In this document: in pieces, positions 33,128 through 42,509 of the stretch
Numbering within the stretch: the stretch's first letter is position 1
Layout: the number at the start of each line of letters is the position of its first letter
Assembly (NCBI GenBank): GCA_021202555.1
Contig: JAJQCT010000011.1
Coordinates: 199,987 to 256,135 of the forward strand
Direction: 5' to 3'
DNA: 56,149 nt
Origin: Clostridiales bacterium
GTDB taxonomy: Bacteria; Bacillota; Clostridia; Oscillospirales; CAG-272
Program-made: the position numbers and the translations under genes
Notes under the pieces: model-generated
Databases searched by the model: none
The model's input: the letters and a program-made list of their open reading frames with translations, nothing else
Told to the model about the DNA's origin: nothing

Positions 33128-34216
33128 TTATTTTATGACCCCTCCGCCAAGAACGCGGTCGCCGTCATAAATCACAGCCGACTGTCCCTTTGTTATCGCG
33201 CGCTGCGGCGTGTCAAATTCGGCGCTAAAGCTTTTCCCGTCATCCGAAAACGTGACGCTTGCGTCGGCGGGCGCGTGGCGGTATCTGATTTTGACCTTAG
33301 CGCGGAATGTGCCCTTTGGAGCCTCTCCCGATATTACATTCGCGTCCTCGGCGCTGAGAGAGGAGCCGAAAAGACCGTTGCCCCTCGTCAGAATCACGCG
33401 GTTTTCCTCTGCGTTTATTTCCTTTACATAAAGCGGGCATTCGTAAGCAATCCCAAGCCCGCGCCGCTGACCGACGGTGTAGCGGATTATACCGTGATGG
33501 CGCCCGACGACGCTCCCGTCCTCAAGCGTAAAATCGCCCTTCGGGAAGACCTTTCCCGTGTAGTCCTCGATAAATTCGGCGTATTTGCCGTCTGCGGCAA
33601 AGCAGACATCCTGACTGTCGGGCTTTTTTGATGTGATAAGACCGAACACCTCCGCCGCCTCGCGCGTCTGTTCCTTTTTCATCGAGCCGAGAGGAAAATG
33701 CGCAAAGGACAGCTCGCGCTCCGTCAGCGTCCACAGAAAATATGTCTGGTCTTTTGATTTGTCGTCGGCGCGCCAAAGCTCGGCGCCCCGCTCGCCGCGC
33801 TTGATTTTGGCGTAGTGACCCGTGATTATACCGTCATATCCAAGCTCGCGCGCGCGGGAAATGAATTTCCCGAATTTGATTTTCCTGTTGCACTCCACGC
33901 ACGGATTCGGCGTTTCGCCGCGCACGTAGGCGGATACGAATGCATCAATCACGCCGAGCGTGAAATCATCCGTGAAATTAAAGACGAAATGCTCGATTCC
34001 GAGCGCCTCGCAGACGCGCCTCGCGTCGTCGATGTCGTCAAGCGAGCAGCACTTGCTCCCGCCGCCCGCAAGAAGCTTCATCGTCGCCCCGTCGCAGTCA
34101 TATCCGCAGTCCAGCATGAGCTTTGCGGCAACGGAGGAATCAACGCCCCCCGACATTGCCGCGAGAAGACGACCTTTTTTGTTTGCTTTTTCGCCGACGC
34201 GAACGCTTTCGTTCAT
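33128..34216 (-). CDS. mnmA: tRNA 2-thiouridylase MnmA
   Basis: 362 residues; thiolates U34 of Lys, Glu and Gln tRNAs. PP-loop AAMSGGVDSSVAAKL, the first catalytic Cys in NPCVECNRKIKFG, the second in SQDVCFA, TVGQRRGLGI, and a C-terminal beta-barrel. ATG 34216 has GAGG nine bases upstream; the frame extends 27 codons upstream without a ribosome binding site, into a repeat element. Functionally it fits with gltX and glnS elsewhere in the window, whose tRNAs carry this modification. Confidence 0.96.
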   Translation of the reverse strand: MNESVRVGEKANKKGRLLAAMSGGVDSSVAAKLMLDCGYDCDGATMKLLAGGGSKCCSLDDIDDARRVCEALGIEHFVFNFTDDFTLGVIDAFVSAYVRGETPNPCVECNRKIKFGKFISRARELGYDGIITGHYAKIKRGERGAELWRADDKSKDQTYFLWTLTERELSFAHFPLGSMKKEQTREAAEVFGLITSKKPDSQDVCFAADGKYAEFIEDYTGKVFPKGDFTLEDGSVVGRHHGIIRYTVGQRRGLGIAYECPLYVKEINAEENRVILTRGNGLFGSSLSAEDANVISGEAPKGTFRAKVKIRYRHAPADASVTFSDDGKSFSAEFDTPQRAITKGQSAVIYDGDRVLGGGVIK

Positions 34217-34266
34217 GAAAATTACCTCACCTGCCGCTTGCGCGGCGCCTGATTTTATGCTATAAT

Positions 34267-34341
34267 AACTTTGAATGATGAATCTATGATTCATCATTCA
34301 AGTTGTTACACCGCTCAATTTACGGTACACCGCTCAATTTA
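34267..34341 (+). repeat. 38-nt hairpin plus tandem 16-nt direct repeats upstream of the RHH gene
   Basis: Hairpin 34267-34304 (perfect 14-bp arms 34271-34284 and 34288-34301, loop TAT, unpaired T at 34270, base AAC/GTT), the same plan as in the valS and gltX leaders. After it come two identical copies of TACACCGCTCAATTTA (34307-34322 and 34326-34341), 19 bases apart. The second, preceded by GG, resembles the tail found at 35227-35245. The direct repeats could also be an operator for the RHH protein encoded downstream. Confidence 0.8.
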
Positions 34342-34395
34342 TTATATCGCTTTTTATGATACACTATATGCATATTTATATATGGGAGCATACGC

Positions 34396-34608
34396 ATGAA
34401 AAAGGAAAGAACGCTTGAGCTTCGCCTGTCCGACGAGCTGATAAGAAAGCTCTATTACGTTTCATCCGCCGAAAACCGCACGCCGAACGCGCATATTATA
34501 ATGACCCTGCGCCAGAATATCGCGTATTACGAGCGCGTACACGGCAAAATAAAGGATTCGGAGCTTGCGAAAATCAAGCTTGACGGCGATGACGGTGCCG
34601 TGGAATGA
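34396..34608 (+). CDS. Ribbon-helix-helix (Arc-like) small protein
   Basis: 70 residues. A basic N-terminal strand (KKERTLELRLSDELIRKL) followed by two helices (SSAENRTPNAHIIMTLRQNIAYYER) fits the Arc/MetJ ribbon-helix-helix fold, with a short acidic tail. GGGAG is eight bases before ATG 34396. No toxin gene follows; the next gene is convergent. It is a candidate autoregulator acting on the direct repeats at 34307-34341. Confidence 0.8.
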   Translation: MKKERTLELRLSDELIRKLYYVSSAENRTPNAHIIMTLRQNIAYYERVHGKIKDSELAKIKLDGDDGAVE

Positions 34609-34611
34609 GCC

Positions 34612-34941
34612 TCATTCCTCGCCTGCCGTCAGCTTTATGAGAAGGTTAATATCATCGGGCTGAACCGCCGCCTCGTGAGCTGCGCGGCAGCGGCTGATTT
34701 TGCCGCATTTTTCGCATTTGTGTACGATAACATATCCGCGCCTCGCGTCTGCCTCGACGCGCACGGGGCGCATTCTGCCGCCGCACTCCGCCGCTCTGTC
34801 GCCTGGATTTTCATCGACGTGAAGCGACCAGAGGCAGCGCGGGCAGTGATTGCGCGAGGAATATCCGAGCGGCTTCACCTCAAGCCCGCAGTGCGCGCAT
34901 ATAAACCCGCTGTCGTTTTTGCGAAATCTCTTGCCGTCCAT
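34612..34941 (-). CDS. RNHCP domain zinc-ribbon protein
   Basis: 109 residues with the diagnostic SRNHCPRCLWSLHVD and paired CxxC motifs (ICAHCG, CPRC, CEKCG), probably two zinc sites. RNHCP proteins are short, widespread and uncharacterised; a nucleic-acid role is often assumed. ATG 34941 has GGAGG eight bases upstream. Its stop is three bases from the stop of the convergent RHH gene. It has its own promoter. Confidence 0.92.
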   Translation of the reverse strand: MDGKRFRKNDSGFICAHCGLEVKPLGYSSRNHCPRCLWSLHVDENPGDRAAECGGRMRPVRVEADARRGYVIVHKCEKCGKISRCRAAHEAAVQPDDINLLIKLTAGEE

Positions 34942-34974
34942 TTTTCTTGCCTCCAAAGGTCTTCATGCGGACAC

Positions 34975-35003
34975 AGTATAGCATATCGGGCAAAAAAATG
35001 CAA
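34975..35003 (-). promoter_or_regulatory. Sigma-A promoter of the RNHCP gene
   Basis: On the minus strand: TTGCAT (35003-34998), 17-nt spacer, TATACT (34980-34975), about 20 bases before the ribosome binding site. Confidence 0.7.
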
Positions 35004-35015
35004 ACAAGACGTTAA

Positions 35016-35251
35016 GACATTCCGATATGAATCATAGATTCATATCGGAAGTCTGTCAAATACTTTTGCCGAATCACAGATTCGACAAAAGTATTTGCGG
35101 TGTAGCGTTCAATATCAAGTTTCAAAAGCTTTTTACCGCTCCTGTGCTACGCATAGTTGCTGAAAGGCTTGTATGACTGGGGTATGGGGCAAAGCACGAA
35201 TCACAGATTTGAATCGAATATTTGAGGGTACAGCGCCCGATATTATATAAT
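35016..35251 (+). repeat. Composite hairpin element upstream of the topoisomerase gene
   Basis: First unit: 38-nt hairpin 35016-35053 (perfect 14-bp arms, loop ATA, unpaired A 35019, GAC/GTC base), then a long AT-rich hairpin 35057-35097 (19-nt arms, one mismatch), then the tail 35098-35116. A degenerate second unit (hairpin-like 35188-35210, then GAATATTTGAGGGTACAGCG) ends at TATAAT 35246-35251. Compared with valS and gltX the element is on the other strand, so its orientation to the downstream gene is the same. Confidence 0.82.
35222..35251 (+). promoter_or_regulatory. Possible promoter in the repeat tail
   Basis: TTGAGG (35222-35227), 18-nt spacer, TATAAT (35246-35251). It is the best promoter candidate for the topoisomerase gene, about 70 bases before its start, and lies wholly within repeat-derived sequence. 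Confidence 0.55.
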
Positions 35252-35319
35252 ATTTATGCGGCGGCGCGGGAAAAGACACACGAATCATGCGGGTGAAATC
35301 AAGAAAGGAGTAATAAAAT

Positions 35320-37326
35320 ATGGCGAAAAGCAAGGTACAGGTTTACGACGACAGGTCAATATCGGCGCTCAAGGGACCTGACAGGGTGCGTAAGCGCCCG
35401 TCGGTCATGTTCGGCTCGGACGGGCTGGAGGGGTGCGAGCACGCCTTTTTTGAAATACTTGCAAACGCGGTCGATGAGGCGCGCGAGGGCTTCGGCGACG
35501 AAATTGTCGTGACGGCAATGAGCGATCATTCTCTCGTCGTAGAGGACAGCGGGCGCGGAGTTCCGCTCGGCTACAACGAAAACGAGGGTCGCTATAACTG
35601 GGAGCTTGTCTACTGCGAGCTTTACGCCGGCGGCAAATACAATAATAATGAAAGCGAATCGAATTACGAGTTCGCGCTCGGCATGAACGGGCTTGGCGCC
35701 TGCGCGACGCAGTATGCGTCCGAGTATATGAACGTCAAATCATATTCGGGCGGCTACGTTTCGGAAATCTCCTTCGAGCGCGGCAATCCGACAACGGAGC
35801 TTTCCGTTCGTCCGGCAGAGCGGCGCGGGAAAAAGCACGGCACCATCGTGTCATGGCGCCCCGACATAGAGGTTTTTACCGATATAAACATCCCGCGCGA
35901 ATATTTCGAGACGACGCTCAAAAAGCAGGCTGTCGTCAACGCAAACGTCCGCTTTATACTGAGGTGGCAGACGGAGAGCGGGGAATACGATGTCAATGAA
36001 TTCATCTACGAAAACGGAATCGCGGATTATATAAATGAAATTGTCGGCGAGGACGCGGTGTTTCCGCCAGTTTTGTGGCGGTATGAGGATGTCGGACGCG
36101 ACAGAGCCGACAAGGAGGACTACAAATTCAAGGCTGAAATCGCTTTTGCGGTCTCAAACCGCGTGAATATGCTCGAATATTACCATAATTCAAGCTTCCT
36201 TCTTCACGGCGGCTCTCCCGACAAGGCGGTGAGAACGGCGTTCACGTCGGCGCTTGACGGTTATCTCAAAAACACCGGAAAATACAACAAAAACGAGACA
36301 AAAATCACCTTCGGCGACATTGAGGACTGCCTCGTGCTTGTGACGAACACGTACTCGACCGTCACCTCCTACGCGAACCAGACCAAGGAAGCGATAAGCA
36401 ACAAATTCATTACCGATTCGATGACGGCGTACATCAAGCGCCAGCTTGAATACTTTTTCGCGGAGAATAAGCAGAGCGCGGAGGCGCTCGCCTCGCAGGT
36501 GCTTCTGAACAAGCGCAGCCGCGAGCAGGCTGAAACCGCGCGCATAAATATCAAAAAGAAGCTCACGGGGACAATGGACGCCTCCTCGCGCGTCGAGAAA
36601 TTCGTCTCCTGCCGTTCAAAGGACCCGAATCTGCGCGAGCTTTATATAGTTGAGGGCGATTCGGCTCTCACATCGTGCAAGCTCGGGCGCGCCGCCGAAT
36701 TTCAGGCGATAATGCCCCTTCGCGGAAAGACTCTCAACTGCCTTAAAAGCCCTTATGAGAAAATATTCAAAAATGAGGTCATAACAGACCTTCTGAAGGT
36801 CATCGGGTGCGGTGTCGAGATTAAAACGAAGGGAAAGCACAACAACGATTTCGACATCAACGAGCTGAAATGGAGCAAGATTATCATCTGCACCGATGCC
36901 GATGAGGACGGATTCCAGATTCGCACGCTCATGCTCACAATGTTTTATAGGCTCCTGCCGACCTTGATCGAGCAGGGACGGATTTATATAGCGGAGTCGC
37001 CTCTTTTCGAGATAACGACGACTGCAAAGGAGCCTGAGACGTTTTTCGCGTATAACGAGCCCGAAAAGGAGGAAATCACAAAAAAGCTCTCCGATGAGGG
37101 CAAAAAATTCACGCTTCAGCGAAGCAAGGGTCTCGGCGAAAATGAGCCTGATATGATGTGGCAGACGACGATGAATCCGGCGACGCGCCGTCTGATACGT
37201 GTCTCTCCTGCCGACGCCGAAGAAACGGCTGTTATTTTCGAGACGCTTCTCGGCGACGATCTGCCCGCGCGCAAGCGCTTTATCACCGAATACGGCGTCG
37301 GATATATCTCCGCTGCCGATATATAA
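35320..37326 (+). CDS. Type IIA DNA topoisomerase B subunit, GyrB/ParE paralogue
   Basis: 668 residues. GHKL ATPase: FEILANAVDEA, DSGRGVPLG, GMNGLGACATQY. Transducer domain, then TOPRIM with YIVEGDSALTS in place of the usual EGDSAGGSAKQGR, PLRGKTLN, metal-binding DADEDGFQIRTLML, and finally QRSKGLGE (usual QRYKGLGE). ATPase and metal residues are kept, so it should be active. Deviations from GyrB suggest a second, divergent paralogue. A partner GyrA/ParC gene normally adjoins; here none does, and a terminator follows at once. Ribosome binding site AAAGGAG; ATG 35320. Confidence 0.9.
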   Translation: MAKSKVQVYDDRSISALKGPDRVRKRPSVMFGSDGLEGCEHAFFEILANAVDEAREGFGDEIVVTAMSDHSLVVEDSGRGVPLGYNENEGRYNWELVYCELYAGGKYNNNESESNYEFALGMNGLGACATQYASEYMNVKSYSGGYVSEISFERGNPTTELSVRPAERRGKKHGTIVSWRPDIEVFTDINIPREYFETTLKKQAVVNANVRFILRWQTESGEYDVNEFIYENGIADYINEIVGEDAVFPPVLWRYEDVGRDRADKEDYKFKAEIAFAVSNRVNMLEYYHNSSFLLHGGSPDKAVRTAFTSALDGYLKNTGKYNKNETKITFGDIEDCLVLVTNTYSTVTSYANQTKEAISNKFITDSMTAYIKRQLEYFFAENKQSAEALASQVLLNKRSREQAETARINIKKKLTGTMDASSRVEKFVSCRSKDPNLRELYIVEGDSALTSCKLGRAAEFQAIMPLRGKTLNCLKSPYEKIFKNEVITDLLKVIGCGVEIKTKGKHNNDFDINELKWSKIIICTDADEDGFQIRTLMLTMFYRLLPTLIEQGRIYIAESPLFEITTTAKEPETFFAYNEPEKEEITKKLSDEGKKFTLQRSKGLGENEPDMMWQTTMNPATRRLIRVSPADAEETAVIFETLLGDDLPARKRFITEYGVGYISAADI

Positions 37327-37336
37327 TAATTCTCTC

Positions 37337-37376
37337 GCCCCCGAACGGGAAAATTCCCCGTCTCGGGGGCTTTTTC
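37337..37376 (+). terminator. Rho-independent terminator after the topoisomerase gene
   Basis: GC-rich stem 37337-37344 with 37363-37370, inner pairing around an AAAATTC loop, and a T-run from 37371. Confidence 0.9.
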
Positions 37377-37439
37377 TGCGCCCGCGTCCGCTTTTCACTC
37401 AAAAATCAGAAAATAATCACGTTTTTTTTTGAAAAACGC

Positions 37440-37468
37440 TTGACAAACGGATATTTTAGTGGTAAAGT
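37440..37468 (+). promoter_or_regulatory. Sigma-A promoter of the hrcA-dnaK operon
   Basis: TTGACA (37440-37445), 17-nt spacer, TAAAGT (37463-37468). The CIRCE operator begins 11 bases later, at the start of the transcript. Confidence 0.8.
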
Positions 37469-37479
37469 ATATATGAAAG

Positions 37480-37506
37480 TTAGCACTCTTGCTCACCGAG
37501 TGCTAA
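37480..37506 (+). promoter_or_regulatory. CIRCE operator (HrcA binding site)
   Basis: Perfect inverted repeat: TTAGCACTC (37480-37488), nine-base spacer, GAGTGCTAA (37498-37506). It is bound by HrcA, encoded by the first gene downstream, giving negative autoregulation that is relieved by heat shock. Confidence 0.98.
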
Positions 37507-37566
37507 TCTTTAGAGCCGAAACACCGCCTCACGGCGGCTTGGAACGGCAAGGGAGGGATAAATAAA

Positions 37567-38676
37567 ATGGCAGAAGGGAATCGTGAGCGCCACAATGCGG
37601 GCGAGCTTTCCGAACGCCAAAAGCTTATTCTGCGTGAGATTGTCGATTCTCACATCAAAAACGGAGAGCCTGTAGGCTCGCGGGCGCTGACAAACATCGG
37701 CGGACGCAGCTACTCGTCGGCGACGATACGGAACGAAATGGCAGCGCTTGAAGACGGCGGCTATCTCGAATCGATTCACACCTCCTCGGGACGTGTCCCG
37801 ACAGAGCTCGGGTATCGGTTTTACGTTGACTGGTTGCGCGAGAGATACGAGGTCACGTCAAGGGAGCTTGAAGCCATAAACTCCGTCGCGGAGTCACGGC
37901 GCTCGGAGCTTGACAAAATCCTCGAATCGGCGACGAAGCTCGCAAGCGCAATGACGAACTACACGGCGCTGTCGATTCGACCGGGACGCACGTCGGCATC
38001 GGCGGAGCATTACGAGGCGGTGTACCTCAACGAAAAGAGCCTGCTCGTCGTCGTCATGTTCGGGGGCGAATCAATGCGGACGGTGCGCGTCTACAGTCAG
38101 CGACCGCTGACAAGGGAATGCGTATCGCGCTTATCGGAGGTGCTCAACAGATACGCCGCGGGAGTTTCGGCGGACGAAATAACGCTTCCCACAATTATGC
38201 GCATGGAAGCGGAAATGGAGGAATACGGCTCGCTCATATCGCCGATTATCAAAAAAATATATGAGGCGATGACGGAAAACGTCGGCGGAGAGGTTAAAAT
38301 AGAGGGTGTGAACAATCTGCTCTCCTACCCCGAATATTCCGACGTAAATTCCGTGAAGGATCTGCTTTCCATTTTCGAGCGGCGCGACGATATTGTAAGG
38401 CTTGCGGCGGACGCGAAAAGCGACGACGTGAACGTCTTTATCGGCAAGGAAAACGCCGTTGACGCGCACGGCAGCTCGTCAATCGTCATGCGCACGATAA
38501 AACGCGACGGCGAGGTCGTCGGAGCAATCGCGATTATAGGACCGCGAAGAATGGATTATTCGCGCGTAATGGAGCTGCTCGACCGCTTGGCGGGCAATGT
38601 TTCGAGCGCGGTATCACAAAACCCGATGCTGCTTCCGAAAAAAGGCTCGGAGGACGGCGGGGACAAACCGGAATGA
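37567..38676 (+). CDS. hrcA: Heat-inducible transcription repressor HrcA
   Basis: 369 residues. N-terminal winged helix (LSERQKLILREIVDSHIKNG, then GSRALT and SSATIRNEMAALEDGGYLESIHTSSGRVPTE in separate segments), a GAF-like core and a C-terminal VGAIAIIGPRRMDYSRVM, all typical. It represses its own operon through CIRCE, and its activity depends on GroE in known systems. GGGAGGGATAAATAAA precedes ATG 37567. First gene of hrcA-grpE-dnaK-dnaJ. Confidence 0.97.
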   Translation: MAEGNRERHNAGELSERQKLILREIVDSHIKNGEPVGSRALTNIGGRSYSSATIRNEMAALEDGGYLESIHTSSGRVPTELGYRFYVDWLRERYEVTSRELEAINSVAESRRSELDKILESATKLASAMTNYTALSIRPGRTSASAEHYEAVYLNEKSLLVVVMFGGESMRTVRVYSQRPLTRECVSRLSEVLNRYAAGVSADEITLPTIMRMEAEMEEYGSLISPIIKKIYEAMTENVGGEVKIEGVNNLLSYPEYSDVNSVKDLLSIFERRDDIVRLAADAKSDDVNVFIGKENAVDAHGSSSIVMRTIKRDGEVVGAIAIIGPRRMDYSRVMELLDRLAGNVSSAVSQNPMLLPKKGSEDGGDKPE

Positions 38677-38688
38677 CGGAGGATTTGA

Positions 38689-39336
38689 ATGGAGAAGGAA
38701 AAGAAGGAACAGAAGGAACAGGAGAAGGTTTCGGAGAAAATCGACCCGAACGATTTGTACGCTGACGCCGAAGCCGCGGACGCGGAAAAGGACGCACAGG
38801 ATGACGGAAAGCCCGACGCGGAGCCTGCCGCAAAGGAAAAGGAGCGCGACGTCAAGCGCCAGAACAAAGCGCTGAGGTCGGAGCTTGAGGAGACGAAAAA
38901 AGAGCTTGAGGATGCAAAATCGAAGCTCTCGGAGCAAAACGACAAGTATCTGCGGCTCGCCGCGGAGTACGACAATTACAGGCGCCGCTCGGCAAAGGAG
39001 CGCGAAGGAATTTACGGCGACGCATATTCCGACGCGATGAAAAAGCTTCTGCCGACGCTTGACGACCTTGAAAGAACGGGCGCTTATACCGATCCCGAGC
39101 ATATAGCGGACGGCGTAAAGCAGACGCTCAAAAGGCTTCCCGACGTGCTTTCATCGATGGGAATCGAGCAGTACGGCGAGGCGGGCGAAAAATTCGATCC
39201 CAATCTGCACTCGGCGGTGTCGATGGTGAGCGACAGTGACCGTGAGGACAGAGAGATAGTTTCCGTTTTCCAGCGCGGGTACAGGTACGGGGACAGGATA
39301 TTGAGATTCGCGGTCGTAACGGTCGCGGGCAAATAA
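38689..39336 (+). CDS. grpE: Nucleotide exchange factor GrpE
   Basis: 215 residues. An acidic, Lys/Glu-rich N-terminus, a long coiled coil, and the GrpE core (YLRLAAEYDNYRRRSAKERE, LLPTLDDLERT, then FDPNLHSAVSMV and VFQRGYRYGDRILRFAVVTV). It exchanges ADP on DnaK. ATG 38689 has GGAGG six bases upstream and starts 12 bases after hrcA. Confidence 0.96.
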   Translation: MEKEKKEQKEQEKVSEKIDPNDLYADAEAADAEKDAQDDGKPDAEPAAKEKERDVKRQNKALRSELEETKKELEDAKSKLSEQNDKYLRLAAEYDNYRRRSAKEREGIYGDAYSDAMKKLLPTLDDLERTGAYTDPEHIADGVKQTLKRLPDVLSSMGIEQYGEAGEKFDPNLHSAVSMVSDSDREDREIVSVFQRGYRYGDRILRFAVVTVAGK

Positions 39337-39352
39337 TGTTTTTCCAAAATAA

Positions 39353-41242
<1,890 letters not shown>

Positions 41243-41267
41243 GGACGAAGGTCATCTGCTTTTAACG

Positions 41268-41330
41268 GTTTTTGAAATTATCAAGGGGCTTTTTGCGGAA
41301 AGCCCCTTGGTTTGGGGCGGCGCCCCGATT
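41268..41330 (+). repeat. Double hairpin between dnaK and dnaJ
   Basis: GTTTTTGAAA (41268-41277), then arms 41282-41292 and 41299-41309 around TTGCGG, then a GGGGC/GCCCC hairpin (41314-41327). It has the same order of parts as 18883-18950, with different stem sequences. It may attenuate transcription so that dnaJ is made at a lower level than dnaK. Confidence 0.7.
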
Positions 41331-41361
41331 AGGTTGAATTATATAATACGGCAGGTTTACA

Positions 41362-42498
41362 ATGGCTGAAAAACGTGATTATTATGAGGTTCTCGGCGTC
41401 GCGAAAAACGCCACGGACAGTGAGATAAAAAAAGCATATTACACCCTTGCGAAAAAGTATCATCCGGACGCAAATCCCGGTGACAAGGCGGCGGAGGAGA
41501 AGTTCAAGGAGGTGAACGAGGCTTACGCCGTTCTTTCCGATTCGGAAAAGCGCTCGAAATACGACGCTTACGGTCACGCGGCGTTTGATCCTGCGTCGGG
41601 CGGCACGGGCTTTTCGTCGGATTTTGATTTCGGCGACATTTTCTCAAGCTTTTTCGGCGGGGATTTCGGCGGCTTCGGCGGCTCGTCGTCATCCGCAAGG
41701 CGGCGGACGGGACCCGTCGCGGGAGACGATATTTACGCCAATATATACATTTCCTTTGAGGAGGCGGCGTTCGGCTGCAAGCGCGACATAAGCTACGAGC
41801 GCATTGTGAAATGCTCGGAGTGCGGCGGTACAGGCGCGGCGAAGGGAACGACGCTTTCGACGTGCGACGTCTGCCACGGCACGGGACGTATCACGACGAC
41901 GCAGAGAACGATGTTCGGGATGGCGCAGACGCAGCAGGTCTGCACGAAATGCGGCGGCACGGGAAAATATGCGGCGACACCCTGCACGCACTGCAGCAAG
42001 GGACACGTCAGGATGACGCGCAAAATCACCTGCAACATCCCCGCGGGAATTGACGACGGCGGCAGAATCGTCTATCGCGGAGAGGGGAACGAAGGCTCGA
42101 ACGGCGGTCCCTCGGGCGATCTTATCATCGGTGTGAGCGTCGGAAAGAGCAAGGTTTTCGAGCGCGACGGCGCGGATATTTACTGCGAGGTTCCCATTAC
42201 GTTTGCGGAGGCTGCGCTCGGCGCAAAGCTTAAGGTGCCGACGCTGACGGGAACGACGGAATACGATATTCCCGAGGGCACGCAGCACGGCGCGACCTTT
42301 AAGATAAAGGGCGAGGGAATACAGAGCGGTCCGAATACGACGAGAAAGGGAGATCTCTATTTCACCGTCGGGATTGAGGTGCCGAAAAATCTCTCGCAGA
42401 AGCAAAAGGAGCTGCTTGCGGCGTTTGCAGACAGCTGCGGCGAGAGCAATTACGAAAAAAAGCGCAAATTCCCGAAAAAATTCGACAAGAAAAAGTGA
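41362..42498 (+). CDS. dnaJ: Chaperone DnaJ (Hsp40)
   Basis: 378 residues. J domain with [10 protein letters not shown] (the HPD triad that stimulates DnaK), a Gly/Phe region (about 75-105) and a zinc-binding region. That region has [24 protein letters not shown] and a divergent fourth repeat CTHCSKGH, in which the usual CxxCxGxG glycines are displaced. A C-terminal substrate domain follows. The four CxxC pairs needed for two zinc ions are all present. The ribosome binding site is weak (GCAGG), in keeping with lower expression than DnaK. Confidence 0.97.
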   Translation: MAEKRDYYEVLGVAKNATDSEIKKAYYTLAKKYHPDANPGDKAAEEKFKEVNEAYAVLSDSEKRSKYDAYGHAAFDPASGGTGFSSDFDFGDIFSSFFGGDFGGFGGSSSSARRRTGPVAGDDIYANIYISFEEAAFGCKRDISYERIVKCSECGGTGAAKGTTLSTCDVCHGTGRITTTQRTMFGMAQTQQVCTKCGGTGKYAATPCTHCSKGHVRMTRKITCNIPAGIDDGGRIVYRGEGNEGSNGGPSGDLIIGVSVGKSKVFERDGADIYCEVPITFAEAALGAKLKVPTLTGTTEYDIPEGTQHGATFKIKGEGIQSGPNTTRKGDLYFTVGIEVPKNLSQKQKELLAAFADSCGESNYEKKRKFPKKFDKKK

Positions 42499-42509
42499 GG
42501 GCTTCACGT

